Positions 9,482-21,295 of a stretch of DNA of 64,000 bases are shown one piece after another. Both the position numbers and the translations under genes were made by a program. Under the pieces are notes generated by a model. That model ran no database searches. It worked only from the letters and a program-made list of their open reading frames with translations, and had not been told where the DNA came from. This DNA is from Chloranthus sessilifolius (Eukaryota; Streptophyta; Magnoliopsida; Chloranthales; Chloranthaceae): positions 7,949,299 through 8,013,298 of the forward strand of contig CM037597.1 of the NCBI GenBank assembly GCA_021018995.1. The letters run 5' to 3'. Position 1 is the stretch's first letter; every line of letters starts with the position of its first letter.

Positions 9482-11250
9482 TGATGTGATTTTTTAATGT
9501 ATGTTTTACTCGCAAGTGCACGAATCGGTTTGTATATAGTGGGTGCGGAGTACGAGATCGTTCCCACGAGGATTAATTTTGAACTATCTAAAAGAGATAA
9601 GCAATTCTAGAAACCTATGAAGATCTAACAGTATTCTACCAGTTTTATGATTTAAGCGGTTGATGGTAATTAATGACTACAAACTAAAATTTAATTGATG
9701 ATTAACAAATAAAAGTGAAGATGATGATACAGATGAAGATACTAAATCCTCCCATCTTTGGTCCGTTCTTCCTATAATATAAATCTAAGGATTAAATTAT
9801 GAGATATTTCATTAGTAACAAACATCTTTTATGGAAGATCAATGGTCAACACCCTAATAGGTTCCATGTTGCATCCCTGCAATCAGGACTTAGATGATTT
9901 TCATATATAGATCTGGAATCAAGGGCACGGCTAGACACACATGATCTCAGGTTCAAATAAAAACCATCCCCAAAGTGGGTGAAAATTCCAACAAGAATAC
10001 CACTTACAAATCTGAAATCAAGGGCATGGCTCGGCACACTTTATTCAGATTAGGGATATTTAAGATAAAATTACCATTACAAACCAAGATCCAGGGCATG
10101 GCTCGGCACACTCGATCCCAGAACATAATCGTAATTAGATCCACACAATGAAAACACAAAGACCATAACAATGATAGGGTAAAATTACCGTCACAGATCT
10201 GAGATCCCGGGCATGACTCGGCACACGCGATCCCGGTTAGTGGCGGGGATTTCATCCGTTCATGATAGCACAACAACCATAAAAATAAAATCTCATATTT
10301 TAATCCTAAATTTATATTATTAAAAGTACATCCCTCGGATGGGAATCATTAGATCCCTATCCCTATAAATTTAGCCACACATATTGTAAGTAAATGACAT
10401 AAATAAATAAAGACGGGAAAATAACATTAATTAAAATTACCTCAAACTACAAAATAAATTACGTTGATCCACACGGATGATGATCTTCAGAAACGAAATA
10501 AATGTAGAAATAAACTTTGAATGTAAATTATAAAGAAGGAATAGTCGAAAATTAAAGGGAACAAAGCTCTAAAAAAGAAATAATAAAACTTCCCTATTTC
10601 TAGGTCTAACTATGAAAAACAATGGCTAAAAACTAAGAACACTAAAAACTAAAACTCTCTAAAAAAAAACTCTAATTCTAATCTCCTCTTCCCCGAAGTG
10701 TTTGAGTCACTTTAAATGACCGTAATGAGGTCTCCTAAGCCAATTTTTTAGGGTCGATTAATCGACCAAGGGATGTCTATGCATCGAGCCGACAGAGAGT
10801 CCCAAAAAACAGGTTCACAGTGTCATATTCGTGTCAAACTTAAACTCTGGCTCGATTAATCGACCCCAGAAATCCGTGAAATTTAGCACTTCTTCTTGGT
10901 TCAGACACTACTTCGATATTTTGGCCATAACTTTCTATCCCGAACTCGGATTGAGACGATTCTTACGCCGTTGGAAAGCTGACGAAAAGATATACAACTT
11001 TCATGTTTTGACAATTTCGTAATTCGACCGTCTTGAAGGTCCAAATTTAGCCGCAAGTCGTACCAAGTTCTTGATTACCCGAAGTTGCAGTGTTTTGGCA
11101 TTATATTCAAAATTCTTGTACTGTTTTCTATACTTGGCTTGTATTTACCTGAAACACTTCAAATCTAATCAATCTCATCAGATAGCCTTCATCAGACAGC
11201 TAAATATAGGTATTTAGGGGTGAAATATCTTCATTTTTCAGTACTCATCA
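9482..11250 (-). repeat. Element 1 3' LTR
   Basis: Minus-strand LTR from TGATGAGTACTG (ending at 11250) to ATCACATCA (starting at 9482). It includes two TCGATTAATCGA palindromes (10754-10765, 10852-10863) and one near-palindrome TCTATGCATCGA (10776-10787). It also carries a four-fold repeat with the core GGGCATGGCTCGGCACAC (near 9918, 10021, 10095, 10209). The TATA-like motif is mutated here (CATTTAAAG at about 10710). Confidence 0.92.
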
Positions 11251-11262
11251 TACCCCCAAACT
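11251..11262 (-). promoter_or_regulatory. Element 1 polypurine tract
   Basis: On the minus strand GTTTGGGGGTA directly abuts the 3' LTR start TGATGAG. This is the plus-strand primer position and matches the GTTTGGGGTG tract of element 2. Confidence 0.8.
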
Positions 11263-11266
11263 TACA

Positions 11267-11288
11267 CTTTGCTAGTCCTCGAGCAAAG
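11267..11288 (-). other. Conserved hairpin before the polypurine tract, element 1
   Basis: CTTTGCT, the loop CGAGGACT, then AGCAAAG: a perfect 7-bp stem about 5 bp upstream of the polypurine tract on the minus strand. The same hairpin occurs at the same place in element 2 (52521-52542). Confidence 0.75.
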
Positions 11289-13197
11289 CAAACTAAAGAA
11301 AATAAATGCCACTTTCGTAGGGAACACGATTGCACTTAGCATGTGCAACAAACCTTTAAACCCCTAGGTGATCCTAGTGGAGGAGTTGTGTCTCCTGAGG
11401 GTTTACAGTGAAGTTACCCACAAACTTCAATATATTTTTGAAATCATCGATAAAATTGAGTTTTCAAAACATGATTTTGATAACATATATACCATTCAAA
11501 AACAAAAATCATTAATCAATTCAACATGCGAATTCTCAATTTTAAATAACAATGTTATACTAATCATACTAATATCCATTCAAATTAGTCTAATGCTCAA
11601 ATCGTTAGATAGCTCATCCATTCATGCCTAAACGTGAAGTGTGTGCATAACCAAACCAAAATTCATTCATCTCAGAACTAGTTCAAACGGAAAATCGTTG
11701 GATCTGTTGTTTTGACTCAATCCTCACTTTAGGTATACTCTCAAAATATAAAGACACCGATAGTGGATAAGTTTTCGCACATATGTGAGAGGTCAATACA
11801 AAGCAAATAAAAAGGTCTCACATGATAAATGAAACACGATGCAATCAATGAACAAAAATAAATCTCATAAGAAGATACTTGTATATCCTAAGCATGTCAT
11901 ATCAAGTGTCATAAGTATCACATATTTACTCTCCACAAGGCAGTTACTAATGCAAGATCAGATCATGAAGGTCTTTTTAGGGTTGTAATGGGGCTCAGGA
12001 AGTTGGGATTCAAAGTTTCTGGGAAATTGGAAAAGAAACAACTTTTTTTTTCTATTTCTCTTCTTTTCTTTTCTACTCTCTCTCAATTTTTTCTATTTTT
12101 CTCAACTCACTTTTTCTTTTGAATTTCCTTTTCTTGAAGCTCATTTTCATTATTTTTCACAATTTTCTTTTCTTTTCTCTCCCTTTTCTTTTCTTTTATT
12201 TTTGCCATACACTCGAAACACCACAACTCGGTATCTCTCCACTTACTCTCTTTTCGCTCACTCATCCCTCGTTCCTAATTTCTCGTAAATAAGAAGGGTA
12301 AAGTGAATTTTGAAATGGTGAAGGGTTAAAGGTTAACGCTTATCAAAGAATGTATAAAGGTAAATTTTCAATAGGCTCAAAGTACTAGAAAGATAAATTT
12401 ATTTGAGGTGGGGCATTTAAGCACAAACGAGCCAAAGATGGCCTTCAATCATGTCCTTAAAAGATAGTAACTTTGCCTATTTGTCTTGAGTAGATATACG
12501 ACATTCTAACATAATGATATGAATTTGATTTCATGCAAAGTCACAAGTCAAAATGAAGTGTATGAGATTATGCAAAATAAGTCGATTCAAAGAAAACTCA
12601 GTTTATATATTCACTCATCAATGACGGAAATTAGCTCTAAAGCTCACTGGTTTAGTCTCCAATTGAAATCCTAAGATTCAACATTCAAAAGTTCATCGAT
12701 TTCTAAGTCTTAGCTTGGTATAAGTGTAAAAATTCTAGGCATGAATATCAAAATTATCCACAACATATCACATTGCTTCATCATCTTAGATACAAGTAAT
12801 CAAAATATGACACTAGTATTCTCAAAATTAAATTCACATGCATCATCAACTAAAGTTTGAAAACAATCGTAAAATAATGCATGATGACTTCAAAATAATT
12901 TTTTTTTTTTTTCGGATAAAACATATAAATGACGTAAAATAATTAACCATACCCCAAACCTAAAGATGACAATGTCCTCATTGACCGAAGAAGTAGCGCA
13001 CCCCAAACTCGTTTGAAAAAAGTACCTCAACACAAAGATCGGTGCGAATATGTGTATCAAATTGGAACATGACAAAAATATATTGAAGGAATATGGTTAC
13101 ACTATTGAGGGAATTAAAAAACAATCCAAACTAAACACAACAAAACAAAAAGAAAGAAAAAAACTAAAAATCCTAAATCCTAAACGAAAACTACACA

Positions 13198-13215
13198 ATT
13201 GGGTTGCCTCCCAAT
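13198..13215 (-). other. Post-pol hairpin, element 1
   Basis: ATTGGG-AGGCAA-CCCAAT forms a 6-bp stem with a 6-nt loop just downstream of pol, next to AGCGCT. Element 2 has CTGGG-AGGCAA-CCCAG at the equivalent place, with a compensatory C:G to T:A change in the stem. Confidence 0.75.
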
Positions 13216-14520
13216 GAGCGCTAGTTTAAAGTCGATAGCTCGACCTTGGGAATTGCTCGGTCGAGTGAGCCAGTTGGCTCACCCAAAGAATAGTGTCGAG
13301 AATGCAATCGCATTCTCAAGGAACGTTTCAATCGGCCGTTAACTCGAAAAACATTCCGTGTTTCGGGTTTATAATATCTCGCCCATTGGGGAGTATTCAG
13401 AGATTTTGAAAGGACCACTCCAACGGGTTTTTAGTTTCCTAAATAGATGAAGTCGAATTGTAGAGTAGAACTAGTTGACCAACAACGAGCGATTTCGCGA
13501 ATAGATTGATCATGAACCCGTTTCATACGGTCCTTATACGATTTAGCATCATATGCATCGAACGGAGTTCCTCTAATTCATTTATTTGAGACCCTTTGGG
13601 TACCAGATTTGAAATCGAAATTCAATGACTTAACGCCCAAAATGCTCGATGTTCCAATTCAACCGGAGGTGACATCCTTTACCAAAACCAACCGATACTT
13701 GGCGACATGCCAATCGGAGTTTTAAATCTTGATTCTACGCCCATAGAGCGTCATTCGGCTTTTAACGACCGGTCTTACGGTTCGGATTGATTGTCTTTTC
13801 TAAAATCCGCTTAAGTTGATTAGAGACTTCAACTTGGCCACTTGCGAGGGTGGTATGGTGTAGCAACTTTGTGTAACACCATATTTCTTCATTAATTGGG
13901 TGAACACTTTATTGTAAAGTGCTTTCCACCATCACCGATTATCGCCTTTGGAATGCCAAACGTGAAAACACTTGATCCTTAAGAAATTTGATCACTACTG
14001 TGATCATGAGATTTACAACCACGGCCTCTACCCATTTCAAACATAGTCAACGCCGACAAGAATGAACGATTTCCAAACGAATTGGGAAAGGACCCATAAA
14101 ATAGATCCCCAAACATCAAATAACTCAACTTCTAAAATTGGATTGAGCGGCATCATGTTGCGCTTTGAGATTCGACTAGCATTTGACAATGTGACAGATT
14201 TGCAATGTTGATGGCAATCCTTAAATATCGACCAAGAAAACCACTTTGAAAGATCTTAGCTGCAATCTTTTGGAACTAAAGTGACCTCCACAAGCTAACT
14301 CATGATGTAACGAGATGATTTGTGGTTGCTCAGATTCGTGAATACATCGTCAGATGATTTGATCGATGATTTGAATAAGTACGGATCTTGAAAAAAATAG
14401 TGTTTCACCCGAGCTAAGAAAATAGATTTCTCATTCTTTGACCAATGGTGAGGTAATTTCTGACTAGGAAATTGACAAGATCCGCATACCAAGGTGGGCA
14501 ATCAATCCAACAACCTGTTC
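13216..14520 (-). pseudogene. Element 1 integrase region (degenerate)
   Basis: Integrase inserts the cDNA into the host genome. The zinc-binding N-terminal part is seen at 14295-14501 (HWSKNEKSIFLARVKHYFFQDPYLFK). Further downstream on the minus strand the core follows in several frames: MGPFPNSF-like near 14095, GDGGKHFTI-like near 13925 and a GQVEVSNQ-like block near 13840. A C-terminal segment near 13480-13590 (RMKRVHDQ-like) follows, and no chromodomain is visible. Short deletions break the frame at least every 100-150 bp. The homologous region of element 2 at 49100-50458 is much better preserved. Confidence 0.75.
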
Positions 14521-14557
14521 ATCCGGAAGTGCTCCAAGATCTAAATGTGCCAGTTTC

Positions 14558-15891
14558 TCAATAATTATTCGTGACAAGTGATCGCCACCACATTTTTGAA
14601 CCTTTCTTGTCCTTGATCTCCAAATCGAACTCTTGCAACAACAAGATCCACCTAATTAAACGTGCCTTAGCCTCTTTCTTAGCGAGCGATGATATCGCGA
14701 GCGATGTGAATACCACAACTTTAGATCCTAATAAATAGGATCGAAATTTATCCAACGTGAAAACTACCGCCAAAAGTTCCTTTTCAGTGGTCGAGTAGTT
14801 TAACTGGGCATCGTTGAGAGTGCGACTCGCATAGTAGATTACATGCGGTAATTTTTCTATTCGTTGCCCCAAAACAGCTCCAATTGCATAATCAGAGGCG
14901 TCGCACATAATTTCGAACGGGAAGGCCCAGTTCGGAGATTGAATTATTGGAGCTTTTATTAATTCGGCCTTAATGGTTTCAAAGGCCCTCAAACATTTAT
15001 CATCAAAGATGAATGGGGCCTCTTTTGAAAGTAAGCTGCATAGCGGCCGTGCTATCTTACTAAAATCTTTAATAAAACGCCTGTAAAAATCGGCGTGGCC
15101 CAGAAAAGATCTGATTTCCTTCACTGTCCTCGGTGGTGGTAGGTCGGCAATTAAATCGACTTTAGCCTTATCGACCTTGATACCCTGGGACGATATGATG
15201 TGTCCCAAAACAATGCCATCTTTAACCATGAAGTGACATTTTTCCCAATTAAGAACAAAGTTCTTCTCCTGACATCGTGCAAGCACTAGCGACAAATGAT
15301 TCAAACAGTCAGCAAAACTGTTTCCATGTATCGAGAAGTCGTCCATGAAGACTTCCAAAAATCGCTCGACCATATCCGAAAATACTCAAAGATACATCTT
15401 TGGAATGTAGCTGGTGCATTACAAAGCCCAAAAGGCATTCGTCGGTAGGAAAAAGTACCAAAAGGACATGTGAAAGTGGTCTTCTCCTGATCCTCCGGCG
15501 CAATGACTATTTGGTTATACCCGGAATAGCCATCGAGAAAGCAATAGTACTCATGCCCGGCCAATCTTTCTAACATCTGATCGATAAGCTAAGTGGAAAG
15601 TGATCTTTCCTCGTCATCAAATTTAACTTCCGATAATCAATGCACACTCTCCACCCTCGCTTGAATTTTTGTAGGGACCAGTATGTTTTCTTCATTCTTA
15701 ACCACTGTGATTCCCGATTTCTTAGGGACCACTTGTGTGGGGCTGACCCATTTACTGTCCGAGATGGGGTATATGATTCCAGCATCTAAAAGTTTGATTA
15801 CTTCATTTCGGACCACATCTTGCATGATAGGGTTCAGTCTCCTCTGTGGTTCTCTAGAAGGCTTAGCATTGTCTTCCAAATGGATTCGCAT
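14558..15891 (-). pseudogene. Element 1 reverse transcriptase and RNase H (frameshifted)
   Basis: RT copies the genomic RNA and RNase H removes it. The minus strand shows RT fingers (15891 downward: SREPQRRLNPIMQ, SKWVSPTQVVPKKSG), GWRVCIDYRKLN (about 15665), YCFLDGYSGYNQ and MPFGLCNAPATFQR (15301-15576), then the catalytic FMDD (15338-15349; Y-x-DD equivalent). Next come [16 protein letters not shown] and RNase H with [15 protein letters not shown] and [10 protein letters not shown]. Three frames are used. At 14681-14720 a short rearrangement removes the third RNase H Asp expected in VF(T/S)DH. It is therefore inactive as it stands. Confidence 0.9.
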
Positions 15892-16275
15892 ACACCGTTG
15901 GACTAATGCCTTTGATATCTTTTATCGACCAACCGAGGGCACTTTGGTGCTCTTTAAGTACATTCATGAGTTGGCCTCATTGATTCGCATCCAGTGTTGA
16001 TGATATTATAACGGGTTGAGTTTCATTCTCTCCCAGGTAGGCATACTTGAGATTTTCCGGAAGAGGTTTAAGTTCTAGGGACACTTTCTCCTCCTCTTTC
16101 GGTTTTTCCTCGATTAATTCAATTTGAGTTCCACACTCTATTTCTGTTCTTCACCCAGACGTGGTGTGGAGTCCAACATGTGATTTACTTCTTGGATTAG
16201 GTGATCCACATCAAAATTTTCTCCAAAATCGCGGATACCGCTAAAGGATCTTGATTGATGCATGAAATATTTCCT
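15892..16275 (-). pseudogene. Element 1 protease-RT linker
   Basis: The minus strand carries the linker typical of this element group, with LELKPLPENLKYAYLGEN near 16030-16080 and an acidic-lysine stretch upstream. It is broken into short frames. No separate enzymatic function is assigned. Confidence 0.6.
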
Positions 16276-17694
16276 CTACAATTTCATCGAGTATGCATGC
16301 TTGTGCATGTTCATCATCCTCCATGGCCGCTTGGCAATATTAAAATGTTGAGTTCTCGTCATATTCGAATGATTCATGATCCCATTTCGACAATTGATCA
16401 GCGCATTGGAGGTTGCTAAGAATGGTCTTCCTAGAATCACTGGAATATTATTCTTTAAATTTAGTGCTGGTTCAGTGTCTAGAACAACAAAATCTACAGG
16501 AAAGTAGAAAGAATCCACCTTGATGAGGACATCTTCCACAATTCCTCGAGGGATCTTTATGGACCGATCAGCTAACTGAAGGGTCATTGCAGTGGTCTTA
16601 AGTTCTCCCAATTCGAGCTCCTTATACACAGAATAAGGCAACAAGTTGACACTTGCTCCTAAATCCAAAAGGGCTTGATCAATACGGTTATCGCCGATGA
16701 TGATCGAGATTGTAGGACAACCTGGGTCCTTGTATTTGATTGGGAGCTTTGCTTGCAACACTGAACTAACCAGCTCGGCTAAGAAAGCCTTTTTCGGAAT
16801 ATTGGTCTTTCTTTTGATTGTGACCAATTCCTTCAAAAATTTAGCATAAGCAGGTACTTGACGGATGGCATCCAGGAAGGGAATATTAATTTTTAACTGC
16901 TTGAAAATCTCATTTATTCCTTCCACATCGCGATTTCTCAGTGGTGCCATCAATCTTTGCGGGTACGGTGCTTTCGGAACAAGACTTTTATTCTGTTCAC
17001 TCTTGTTATCTGATATTTCTTTTGCTTGTACTTTATCATCAATTTCTTCTCTCTCTTCAGACTTCTTCTCTCCATCAGACTCTTCCTCCTCCTCTGGCAA
17101 CACTACTTTGTTATCGACCTGCTTTCCAGATCTCAACGTTGTGATTGCCCGAATTTGTTGTTGATTATCCTCTTGTGTTGAAGTTGATGTTTGTTCAACA
17201 ACCATTTGGCCCCTTGGGTTAGGAACAGGTTGGCTTGGAAACGAACCTTTTTCTCTTTCACAGAGAAAGGATGCCAATTGCCCAATTTGGGTCTCTATTT
17301 TCGAGATTGAGGACGTGTGAGAATGAATGAGTTTCATCAGGTCCTCGGTAGAAGGAGTTTGTGTATGAGGACGTTGGGCAGAATTTCCCTGTGGGTTGTT
17401 AAATCCTGGTGGTGGAAATGTCGGCACAAAATTTTGTTGTGGTTGGTTTTGATAACCTCCCATTGGCTGTGTAAACTGAAAATTCTGGTTCATTTGCCGT
17501 GACTGCCCAACCTGATTTTGATTGTATTGAAATTGATTCGGGTTATTGAACCCTTGCTGCTGAAATTGCCCTTGACCGTAATTCTGCTGCGGTCCTTGAT
17601 TGAAATTTTGTTGGGGATAAAAGTTCATCCCCTGTTTCCTGGGCTGCATTCTTTGGTTATTTTGTTTCCATGAGAATTTGGGTGGTTTCTCCAA
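16276..17694 (-). pseudogene. Element 1 gag C-terminus and aspartic protease
   Basis: An open 472-residue frame. It starts with a Gln/Asn-rich, low-complexity segment (about residues 10-110) with repeated NFNQ and QQNYGQ units. The segment LRSGKQVDNKV (about residue 187) and an acidic Glu-rich stretch follow. The protease has its active-site motif DLGAS at 16651-16665 and a GRPFLATSNA flap-distal block near 16420-16437. DLGA in place of DSG/DTG is usual in this plant group. The protease would cut the Gag-Pol polyprotein. The frame overlaps the preceding gag frame by about 70 bp, which reflects a frameshift rather than a designed overlap. Confidence 0.88.
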
Positions 17695-18686
17695 CTATTT
17701 GGGTTATTCTCATTGAAAATATTTCCTTGATTCCGCCCATAATTATTCACAACATTTAACTGTTCAGATGTGTCTTCATGATAGTTCTGCATTGAAGGAC
17801 ATTCATCTGCCATATGCATTGGACTTGCACAAATTGAACATGAGTCAGGTTGTGTATTGACCATATGCACATTCTTCTTTACTTTCAATTCCTCCACTTG
17901 TTGAGTGAGGAAATCAAGTTTAGCCATTAGATCTGGGGAATCCTTTACTACATATAGTCCTCCTTTCTTGGTTGAACTCCCGGCTTGATCACGGGCTTTG
18001 ACTGATTGTTCCCGAGTCTTGGTGAAATCCCAGTGCTGAGAATCCTCAGCTAGCTTTTCTAAGAAAGCATAAGATTCTGTTTCTTTAAGGCTCAGGAATC
18101 CTCCGCCATTCATTGACTCCACCAGATGTCTATTTGGTTGATTTAATCCATTGTAGAAACACTGGACTAATCTCCACTTTGAGTATCCATGGTGCGGACA
18201 TTTGAGTAAGAGATCCATGAATCTATCCCAAGCTTCATATAATCTCTCATCTTCCTCTTGTGTGAAATCCGTGATTTCACGTCTAAGGACATTCGTCTTC
18301 GCCATAGGGAAGAACTTTGACAGAAACTTTTTGACCATCTGATCCCAGGTGGTTATGGATCCTGATGGTAAAGAATTTAACCATGCTTTTGCTTTATCCT
18401 TAATAGAAAAAGGAAATAGGCGCAGCCTAACAGATTCTTCGCTGAAATTTTGGTAAACAGATGAGCAGACTTCGACGAAGTCTTTAACATGCTGGTATGG
18501 ATCTTCTCGCTCCATGCCATGAAAGATTGGAAGGATTTGGATGACATTTGTCCGAATTTCAAACCGCCACTGTGTGTGGCGGGTATACAATGCATGATGG
18601 GGTATTTGTAGTTATTCGGAGAAAAACAGTTCTCTCAATGTTGGTTCTTCCTCTTGTTCGAGTTGCCCATTCATGTTGTCGGTCAT
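17625..18686 (-). pseudogene. Element 1 gag (capsid and nucleocapsid)
   Basis: Structural protein of the virus-like particle. A likely start is the ATG at 18684-18686 (MTDNMNGQLE), followed after a shift by the long frame 18590-17625. The retrotransposon gag domain is clear (ILPIFHGMEREDPYQHVKDF, LRLFPFSIKDKAKAWLNSL, KFFPMAKTNVLRREI). A CCHC zinc knuckle (CX2CX4HX4C) lies at 17799-17840 and would bind the genomic RNA. The next frame (16276-17694) holds the Gln-rich tail. It is close in plan to the gag of element 2, which has the same motifs. Confidence 0.9.
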
Positions 18687-18689
18687 ATT

Positions 18690-19206
18690 GACTTCGGATG
18701 ATTCACTTAAAATTTACGCCTTGATCTAGCGTCCTTACGATTTGGCCAAGCAGCACGTTCGATCTCAGAATTTAACGGTTCTAAATTTCTTTCTTTAGAA
18801 GACCTAGTGTGCATGCAAATAATGCACAGAGTGGAGGTTTCAGGCAGAAAAACCTCAACAATTTTTTTTTTTTTACTAAAAATCGATTGATCGAGTCACA
18901 CTCGATCAATCAAGGCCAAATCGATGCATCGACAATAGGGGTCGATGCATCGACTCCAAAAAATTATTATTATTATTATTATTATTTTTTTAAATTAAAA
19001 TTTTTAAATTTGAAATTTTCGAATTTTTTTTTTTTTTTTTTTTTTTAAATTAAAATTTTTAAATTTGAAATTTTCGAATTTTTGTTTTTTTTTTTTTTTT
19101 TTAATTAAGCAGAAATACTATTTTAATCCTCGAAAATTCCTAAAATTTACTGTCTACCAAAATTGATTTTCTTAATTTGATTTAATCCCAACATGGCGTA
19201 AAAACT
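18690..19206 (-). promoter_or_regulatory. Element 1 leader with palindromes and decayed primer site
   Basis: Untranslated leader between the 5' LTR and gag. TCGATGCATCGA occurs at 18921-18932 and 18942-18953, with the near-palindrome TCGATTGATCGA at 18883-18894 and another TCGATCAATC at 18902. It also holds (ATT)n at 18965-18986 and long poly-T runs, including a duplicated AAATTTTTAAATTTG block (18990-19085). Next to the LTR the minus strand reads TTTTTACGCCATGTTGGGA (19182-19200), apparently a mutated tRNA-Asp primer site (intact in element 2). Confidence 0.75.
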
Positions 19207-20982
19207 TGATGTGATATTTTAATGTAATGTTTTACTTTAATTACTGCGAATCGGTTTGTATATAGTGGGTGCGGAGTACGAGATCGTTCCCACGAGGATT
19301 AATTTTGAACTATCTAAAAGAGATAAGCAATTCTAGAAACCTATGAAGATCTAACAGTATTCTACCAGTTTTATGATTTAAGCGGTTGATGGTAATTAAT
19401 GACTACAAACTAAAATTTAATTGATGATTAACAAATAAAAGTGAAGATGATGATACAGATGAAGATACTAAATCCTCCCATCTTTGGTCCGTTCTTCCTA
19501 TAATATAAATCTAAGGATTAAATTATGAGATATTTCATTAGTAACAAACATCTTTTATGGAAGATCAATGGTCAACACCCTAATAGGTTCCATGTTGCAT
19601 CCCTGCAATCAGGACTTAGATGATTTTCATATATAGATCTGGAATCAAGGGCACGGCTAGACACACATGATCTCAGGTTCAAATAAAAACCATCCCCAAA
19701 GTGGGTGAAAATTCCAACAAGAATACCACTTACAAATCTGAAATCAAGGGCATGGCTCGAACACACTTTATTCATTAGGGATATTTAAGATAAAATTACC
19801 ATTCTGGAACCAAGATCGGGGCATGGCTCGCACACTCGATCCCGAACATAATCGTAATTAGATCCACACAATGAAAACACAAAGACCATAACAATGATAG
19901 GGTAAAATTATCAATCAGATCGAGATCCGGGCATGACTCTGCCGATCCCGATTAGTGGCGGGGATTTCATCCGTTCATGATAGCACAACAACCATAAAAA
20001 TAAAATCTCATATTTTAATCCTAAATTTATATTATTAAAAGTACATCCCTCGGATGGGAATCATTAGATCCCCATCCTTATAAATTTAGCCACACATATT
20101 GTAAGTAAATGACATAAATAAATAAAGACGGGAAAATAACATTAATTAAAATTACCTCAAACTTCAAAATAAATTACGTTGATCCACACGGATGATGATC
20201 TTCAGAAATGAAATAAATGTAGAAATAAACTTTGAACAGAAATTATAAACTGAAGGAATAAGTACTGAAAAATTAAAGGGAACAAAGCTCTCAAAAAGAA
20301 ATAATAAAACTTCCCTATTTCTAGGTCTAACTATGAAAAACAATGGCTAAAAACTAAGAACACTAAAAACTAAAACTCTCTAAAAAAAAACTCTAATTCT
20401 AATCTCCTCTTCCCCGAAGTGTTTGAGTCACTTTAAATAGACCCGTCGTGCGGAGGTCTCCTAAGCCAATTTTTTAGGGTCGATTAATCGACCAAGGGAT
20501 GTCTATGCATCGAGCCGACAGAGAGTCCCAAAAAACAGGTTCACAGTGTCATATTCGTGTCAAACTTAAACTCTGGCTCGATTAATCGACCCCAGAAATC
20601 CGTGAAATTCAGCACTTCTTCTTGGTTCAGACACTACTTCGGTATTTTGGCCATAACTTTCTATCCCGATCCCGAACTCGGATTGAGACGATTCTTACGT
20701 CGTTGGAAAGCTGACGAAAAGATATACAACTTTCATGTTTTGACAATTTCGTAATTCGACCGTCTTGAAGGTCTAAATTTAGCCGCAAGTCGTACCAAGT
20801 TCTTGATTACCCGAAGTTGCAGTGTTTTGGCATTATATTCAAAATTCTTGTACTGTTTTCTATACTTGGCTTGTATTTACCTGAAACACTTCAAATCTAA
20901 TCAATCTCATCAGATAGCCTTCATCGGACAACTAAATATAGGTATTTAGGGGTGAAATATCCTCATTTTTCAGTACTCATCA
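19207..20982 (-). repeat. Element 1 5' LTR
   Basis: Near-identical to 9482-11250, with most differences as clustered short indels at 19750-19960 and 20240-20265. It has TCGATTAATCGA at 20480-20491 and 20578-20589, a core-promoter motif CTATTTAAAG on the minus strand at 20431-20440, and the TATAG target duplication immediately after its end. Confidence 0.92.
20431..20440 (-). promoter_or_regulatory. Candidate TATA box of element 1 5' LTR
   Basis: CTATTTAAAG on the minus strand, 40-150 bp downstream of the two LTR palindromes. The same motif and relative position occur in the solo LTR (34888) and in element 2 (43190, 53259). Function inferred from position. Confidence 0.55.
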
Positions 20983-20987
20983 TATAG

Positions 20988-21295
20988 TACCAGGCTATTT
21001 TTGTGGAATAATAATCAAGAAAGCACTCTTTATGCATTTCCTATGACTCCTTGAATCCCTATGATCTGTCCTCTTAGTAAATCCCCAAAAATGATTGTAA
21101 AATTTATTTTTGTTTTAAAATTACTAAAATACCTCTTATGATAAACTACAAACAAAAATATGACAAACTAGATAAAGAGAAGAAATATTCATTTAAGGTT
21201 TATTAAAGAGAAAGAGAGGGACATTACGGTGTTGCTAAGCTGCTATTCAAGATGATATGAGCTACAAGGGACAAGTCCTTTAATTATATAGAGTA
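20988..21295. other. Spacer, no feature seen
   Basis: AT-rich sequence between element 1 and the ATCGG repeat. Nothing recognised. Confidence 0.5.

Larger units (their letters stand above)
11251..13197 (-). other. Element 1 non-coding tract between pol and 3' LTR
   Basis: About 1.9 kb without an ORF where Athila-type elements may carry an env-like gene; none is visible. It begins (plus strand) with TACCCCCAAACTTACA, the complement of the polypurine tract. It holds a CT-rich tract at 12045-12200 and several blocks conserved with element 2: 11306-11402 with 52377-52472, 11938-11997 with 51780-51840, and 12380-12470 with 51300-51410. Conservation without coding suggests RNA-level or replication function (inference). 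Confidence 0.8.
9482..20982 (-). mobile_element. Full-length Ty3/Gypsy LTR retrotransposon (Athila/Tat-like), element 1
   Basis: An 11.5-kb element on the minus strand. LTRs of 1769 and 1776 bp carry TGATG...CATCA termini and the 5-bp target duplication TATAG at 9477-9481 and 20983-20987. On the minus strand the order is 5' LTR, decayed primer site, leader, gag with zinc knuckle, aspartic protease, RT, RNase H, integrase, a 2-kb non-coding tract, polypurine tract and 3' LTR. Domain order and lack of chromodomain place it among non-chromovirus Ty3/Gypsy elements. The coding region has many frameshifts, so it is not autonomous. The LTRs are near identical except for clustered short indels. Confidence 0.93.

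Noticed and set aside
16865-17164. Ser-rich plus-strand open frame
   Set aside because: Complement of the acidic Glu-rich part of element 1 gag; not a gene.
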